Shown here piece by piece: positions 7,637-10,337 of a DNA stretch of 10,337 bases. Source of the stretch: JBMNNU01 sp050942695. Lineage in GTDB: Bacteria; Chloroflexota; UBA6077. Under the pieces are notes generated by a model. The model searched no databases, was not told where the DNA came from, and worked only from the letters and a program-made list of their open reading frames with translations. The translations under genes and the position numbers were made by a program. Location of the stretch: contig JBMNNU010000107.1 in NCBI GenBank assembly GCA_050942695.1, positions 1 to 10,337 of the forward strand, read 5' to 3'. Position 1 is the first letter of the stretch, and every line of letters begins with the position of its first letter.

Positions 7637-9033
7637 GCAGATACCATCCAATCTAAAAGCTTTGAAGCATCCACGAGGTCCCGTTTAGCCAGGTTGTGTC
7701 TTTTAGCCAGGGTCCGAGGCAGTTGCCCGACGAGAAAGGCCATTACCCTGAGCTGAGTCCATGCCCGCTGTCCCAGTAGCTGCCTGTCCGGCGATCGCAA
7801 CGCTATCGACCGCGCGAATCGGCCGAATGTCATTGCAGCCGATGCAAGGTAGCGGAGATGCTCTTGTGCTGCCAACCCGAACGGGGCGTTCTTGCCCAGC
7901 ATCAGCAGTCGGCTGCACTCTACGTGGTATATGAAGAACGGTGACCATTCTACGCTGCTACCAGCATGGACGTGGTGGACTACCGCCTCCGGAACGTAGA
8001 TTACCTTCCAACCGCGGCGGCGAGCCCGCCACGATAGATCCATATCTTCGTAATACATGAAGAAATCTTCGTCGAACAGGCCGACATCTTCCAGCATCGT
8101 TTTTCTGAGCAACAGCGCTGCGCCGCAGCCTGCGAAGACTTCCTCCTGTCGTGCGTACTGGCCGAGATCGTCCTCCTGGTATACCTCAGTGCCTCTTACC
8201 AAGGTGCCCCTGTCTCGCCCCGACCCGTCCTTGAGAATCAACGTTCCGGCGTTTTGAATGACCGGTAACGCTTTGTCGGCCAGTGATTGAGGTAGATCCA
8301 CCAATATTTCTTCCGGATTGGCTCCTACCTCCCACTCTCCCAGGGCAGTTTCTCCGTCGCAAATCGTGAGTCGAGTAGCCATGTTTGGCTGAGGCGCTGC
8401 TACGCACAATGCCAATCGTGCGGCCATACCATTTGGGATTAATCGCAACCCAAACGTAGCCAGTGGCTTAGACCAACGAAAAGGGCCATTAGGAGATGAC
8501 TCTATCCCATAGAAGCCATCCAGGTATTCTACTGGCCTAATCTCACCTGCCTGTTGGGTCTGGGCTTGATAGATCTGAACGCCTAGCTCTCTTTCGTCGG
8601 ATGATCCATATTCGCTAGGTCGGAAGAGAGCCGTCTCCATTCGAATCCGCGCCCGACGGTGCTTAAACAGCAGTTTGGATGTGCAGATGCCTATCCTGGG
8701 ATCTTTCTCCGCAGCATCCACCAGCCTGGCCAGCCATTGGCAGTCCACAGCCGTATCGTTGTTCAGCAGCACCACGTAATCTGCAGACGACCCACGCATA
8801 GCAACGTTGTTGCCGGCAGCAAAACCGAGGTTGCGGCTGTTTCTGACGATGCGAACCCAGGGAAAACGTTCCTGGGCGATATCGGCTGAACCGTCCTGCG
8901 AGACGTTGTCTACCAGCACCACCTCGTACCGGTCGCTTGGATAATCTAACCGGGCGAGCGACCCGAGACAATCGTCTAGAAAGCGGAGGCCATTATAGTT
9001 GAGTACTATTATCGATACAAACGGGACGGTCAT
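7633..9033 (-). CDS. GT2 family glycosyltransferase with internally inserted, apparently permuted module
   Basis: The product is 466 residues from ATG at 9033. The N-terminus, PFVSIIVLNYNG (4-15), is the classic GT2 opening. VVLVDNVSQDGS (38-49) and VVLLNNDTAV (87-96) give the donor and metal site, with D93 in the N-N-D variant of DxD. FAGCGAALLLRK (300-311) and FFMYYEDMDLSWRARRRGW (324-342) contain the acceptor-side acidic ED motif typical of rhamnosyl- and other GT2 transferases of polysaccharide clusters. Residues about 127-260 interrupt this domain: FRPSE and DERELGVQIYQA (137-157) come first, then GFYGIES (173-179), PFRWSK (184-189) and ILVDLPQSL (243-251). The canonical chain resumes at about 263 with KDGSGRDRGT. 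The C-terminal 100 residues are basic and partly hydrophobic, perhaps membrane-associated. Its stop overlaps the GT4 start. The donor and acceptor are unknown. Confidence 0.9.
   Translation of the reverse strand: MTVPFVSIIVLNYNGLRFLDDCLGSLARLDYPSDRYEVVLVDNVSQDGSADIAQERFPWVRIVRNSRNLGFAAGNNVAMRGSSADYVVLLNNDTAVDCQWLARLVDAAEKDPRIGICTSKLLFKHRRARIRMETALFRPSEYGSSDERELGVQIYQAQTQQAGEIRPVEYLDGFYGIESSPNGPFRWSKPLATFGLRLIPNGMAARLALCVAAPQPNMATRLTICDGETALGEWEVGANPEEILVDLPQSLADKALPVIQNAGTLILKDGSGRDRGTLVRGTEVYQEDDLGQYARQEEVFAGCGAALLLRKTMLEDVGLFDEDFFMYYEDMDLSWRARRRGWKVIYVPEAVVHHVHAGSSVEWSPFFIYHVECSRLLMLGKNAPFGLAAQEHLRYLASAAMTFGRFARSIALRSPDRQLLGQRAWTQLRVMAFLVGQLPRTLAKRHNLAKRDLVDASKLLDWMVSA
7644..7649 (-). promoter_or_regulatory. 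Weak Shine-Dalgarno GGATGG for the GT4 gene
   Basis: On the minus strand GGATGG lies seven bases before TTG 7636, inside the end of the GT2 gene. The alternative TTG at 7651 has no purine-rich site at a useful distance. This supports the shorter start, with translational coupling through the TTGA overlap. Confidence 0.4.
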
Positions 9034-9040
9034 GCTTCTG

Positions 9041-9095
9041 GTCCTGAGTGCTGGGTGCTGAGTGCAGAGTCCTGAGTCCTGCGTCCTGAGTGCTG
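9041..9095. repeat. Tandem heptamer array, about 7.9 units of GTSCTGA
   Basis: Read on the plus strand, the units are GTCCTGA, GTGCTGG, GTGCTGA, GTGCAGA, GTCCTGA, GTCCTGC, GTCCTGA and GTGCTG, in perfect seven-base register with point differences only. The array fills the part of the gap nearest the start of the second GT2 gene. Heptanucleotide arrays of this sort (STRR sequences) are known from filamentous cyanobacteria, and I believe similar arrays occur in Chloroflexota. Such arrays can change copy number by slippage. Here that would alter the leader and the spacing around the start region but not the reading frame of a protein. Confidence 0.85.
9042..9045 (-). promoter_or_regulatory. Shine-Dalgarno AGGA supplied by the heptamer array
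   Basis: On the minus strand AGGA lies eight bases before ATG 9033 and belongs to the last unit of the heptamer array at 9041-9095. The repeat therefore seems to provide the ribosome-binding site of the second GT2 gene. Confidence 0.5.
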
Positions 9096-9187
9096 TTTCA
9101 GGATTGCATCCGAAATCTCAGGGCAGTCCGATGAATCTCCGGATTTTATGGCTTATAGCGAAAGTAGTACACCTTTAGGACTCAGGA
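9070..9187. repeat. 11-bp inverted repeat linking the heptamer array to the upstream stop codon
   Basis: TCCTGAGTCCT at 9070-9080, inside the heptamer array, is the exact reverse complement of AGGACTCAGGA at 9177-9187. The right arm is two heptamers in the opposite orientation and contains the TGA stop (9184-9182) of the first GT2 gene. The 96 bases between the arms hold no gene and no clear promoter. A transcript crossing the gap could fold the two arms together, masking the end of one gene and part of the leader of the next. Confidence 0.6.
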
Positions 9188-10337
9188 TTCGGTGCCGTGG
9201 CCGGACTTGCTCAGCATTTTTTTTGCCGTAAAGTATAGCCTGAAAGGTAGAGTTGCGTGGTACCGTTCGAGATTTCCCTGCAACTGAGCGATCAATCGTT
9301 CTTTGCCTTCCAGTTCTCGTTGGTAGAAGTCGTCCTTATCGGCTAAGGCTTGCTCCAGATACTTCAGATGATCTCGAAGTCTCTGAATGGACCTGTCTTG
9401 AGGGACACCCTTTGCAGCCCACGTTGCAGCCGTGGATGCATCTCCAACAGCCATCCTGTATATAGCTAGGCCTATCTCCCGTGGGTCTCTTCCATCCTGA
9501 AAAAGCTCGTCCGGCCTCCAGCTTCTATCGACCTTTAGATCGACACGGAGCCTCTCTTCTGCTAACTCGGGAATAGGAAAGAAAAGCTGGCGTAGCTCCC
9601 AGGGATTCGTGAAAAAGGCGTGGCCAACCAACTTACCGTTGGCCAGCACATCGAGCCTGACGGGCTTTTCAATCAGGTCAGGGTGGGCGGCCGAAGCTAT
9701 CAACTCCATGACCGCTGGTGATCCCGTTGGATGTAGCAAATAGCACCATGCATCTCTGCCAATACAGGTGTACTCCGATTCCGCAGCATACCAACCTGCA
9801 CCAACCGGAAGTTCACCCTCGCTGGCTCTGAATTCGATCTGGTTTCGGATCGATCTCCACAAAAACAGCTTGTCCGACCATCGTTCGAGAAAGTGTTGTT
9901 GGTTTTTCTGGATAATTTTCTGCCGTTCGGGCAGGGGAGTGCCGAACAGTTGGTGATGGATCACGCAATCCGGTGTGTATATGACACGGAATCCAGCTTG
10001 CCTTGCACGGTAGCAGTAGTCTGTGTCCTCGTGGTATCCGAAGCCATAAGAGTCATCCAGCAGACCTATTGATTCGATTACCTCTCGCCTGATCAGCATA
10101 CAGTGCCCGCCGACGTAGCACACCTCACGTTCGGTAGCTAGGCTGGGGTCTTCGGGGGAAAGGCCTTCGCCGATCATGCGAGCAGAGCCGTCGAAAGCGA
10201 TGTACGCGCCAGCGAGCTGCACGCGACCGTCTGGGCCAATGATCTTGCCGCTGACGATACCTGCGTCGGGAGTGCGCTCCGCGGCTGCCTGTAAGGCTGC
10301 AAGCCATCCTGGAGTAACGACTGTATCGTTGTTGAGG
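9182..10337 (-). CDS. GT2 family glycosyltransferase with C-terminal module and coiled coil (5' end beyond window)
   Basis: The frame is open to the right edge. The last 384 residues are visible, counting from LNNDTVV at 10336, which is the GT2 N-N-D (DxD-like) site, so the start and first strands are missing. A GTG at 10222 lies inside the catalytic domain and is not the real start. In visible numbering, YVGGHCMLIRREVIESIGLL (74-93) and GYHEDTDYCYRARQAGFRV (100-118) are the acceptor-side GT2 motifs, followed by VIHH. Residues about 181-296 form the shared module: GWYAAES, FPIPEL, SWRPD and EIGLAIYRM. Here the usual R-W pair after the opening is replaced by GRDAW. Residues about 315-358 are a predicted coiled coil rich in L, E, Q and K (LKYLEQALADKDDFYQREL), and the tail TLPFRLYFTAKKML could sit at the membrane. 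It probably adds a sugar to a lipid-linked glycan; specificity is unknown. Confidence 0.9.
   Translation of the reverse strand, partial: LNNDTVVTPGWLAALQAAAERTPDAGIVSGKIIGPDGRVQLAGAYIAFDGSARMIGEGLSPEDPSLATEREVCYVGGHCMLIRREVIESIGLLDDSYGFGYHEDTDYCYRARQAGFRVIYTPDCVIHHQLFGTPLPERQKIIQKNQQHFLERWSDKLFLWRSIRNQIEFRASEGELPVGAGWYAAESEYTCIGRDAWCYLLHPTGSPAVMELIASAAHPDLIEKPVRLDVLANGKLVGHAFFTNPWELRQLFFPIPELAEERLRVDLKVDRSWRPDELFQDGRDPREIGLAIYRMAVGDASTAATWAAKGVPQDRSIQRLRDHLKYLEQALADKDDFYQRELEGKERLIAQLQGNLERYHATLPFRLYFTAKKMLSKSGHGTES

Noticed and set aside
8663..8971. A 102-codon minus-strand open frame
   Set aside because: It overlaps the conserved GT2 catalytic motifs in another frame and its composition is typical of out-of-frame reading.
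9041..9095. CRISPR array
   Set aside because: The units are seven bases long and directly adjacent, with no spacers; this is a simple tandem repeat.
9182..10222. GTG at 10222 as the start of the first GT2
   Set aside because: The frame continues upstream to the window edge with the conserved LNNDT motif, so the true start is outside the window.

Overview
The window carries six genes, all read from the minus strand and packed closely, with no transposase, tRNA, rRNA or CRISPR array. They look like part of a surface or secreted polysaccharide cluster. In transcription order (right to left) they are: a glycosyltransferase family 2 (GT2) protein cut by the right edge (9182-10337); a second GT2 (7633-9033); a GT-B/GT4 glycosyltransferase (6050-7636); a 192-base gap holding a nested inverted repeat; a SAM-dependent methyltransferase (4622-5857); a GT-C-like polytopic membrane protein (2321-4615); and a YfhO-like polytopic membrane protein that runs off the left edge (1-2343). 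Genes overlap by a few bases or lie a few bases apart, except at two gaps of about 150 and 190 bases, so an operon is the natural reading.

The most striking property is shared accessory domains. The four soluble enzymes (two GT2, one GT4, one methyltransferase) have unrelated catalytic folds. Each nevertheless carries the same module of about 115-130 residues. It opens with G-[FW]-Y-x-x-[EQ], usually followed by an R-W pair, and closes with a [FW]-x-P ... D-x-R-x-[LI]-G-[ILV] signature. It is C-terminal in the methyltransferase, follows the catalytic domain in the first GT2, is inserted inside the N-terminal Rossmann domain of the GT4, and is inserted inside the catalytic domain of the second GT2. 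In that last case the closing strands come before the opening strands, as in a circular permutation. The two membrane proteins share a different predicted beta domain, marked by an R-A-G-[IV]-E-T-[AS]-E-W motif, on what should be the extracytoplasmic side. The cluster therefore seems to give every soluble enzyme one common non-catalytic module and every membrane enzyme another.

The two gaps hold repeat DNA. One is a run of eight degenerate heptamers (9041-9095), whose last unit supplies the likely Shine-Dalgarno sequence of the second GT2; an inverted partner covers the stop codon of the first GT2. The other is a 137-base element with perfect 13-bp inverted ends and an inner GC-rich hairpin (5899-6035).

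Organism: base composition is near the middle of the range, and the combination of YfhO-like and GT-C proteins with the RAGxETxEW domain, module-bearing glycosyltransferases, heptamer arrays and GC-rich dispersed palindromes suggests a member of Chloroflexota or a related environmental lineage. This is inference from general familiarity, not a search result. Likely roles: the glycosyltransferases and methyltransferase build or modify a lipid-linked glycan in the cytoplasm, and the two membrane proteins act on lipid-linked sugars at the outer face. No substrate can be assigned from sequence alone.
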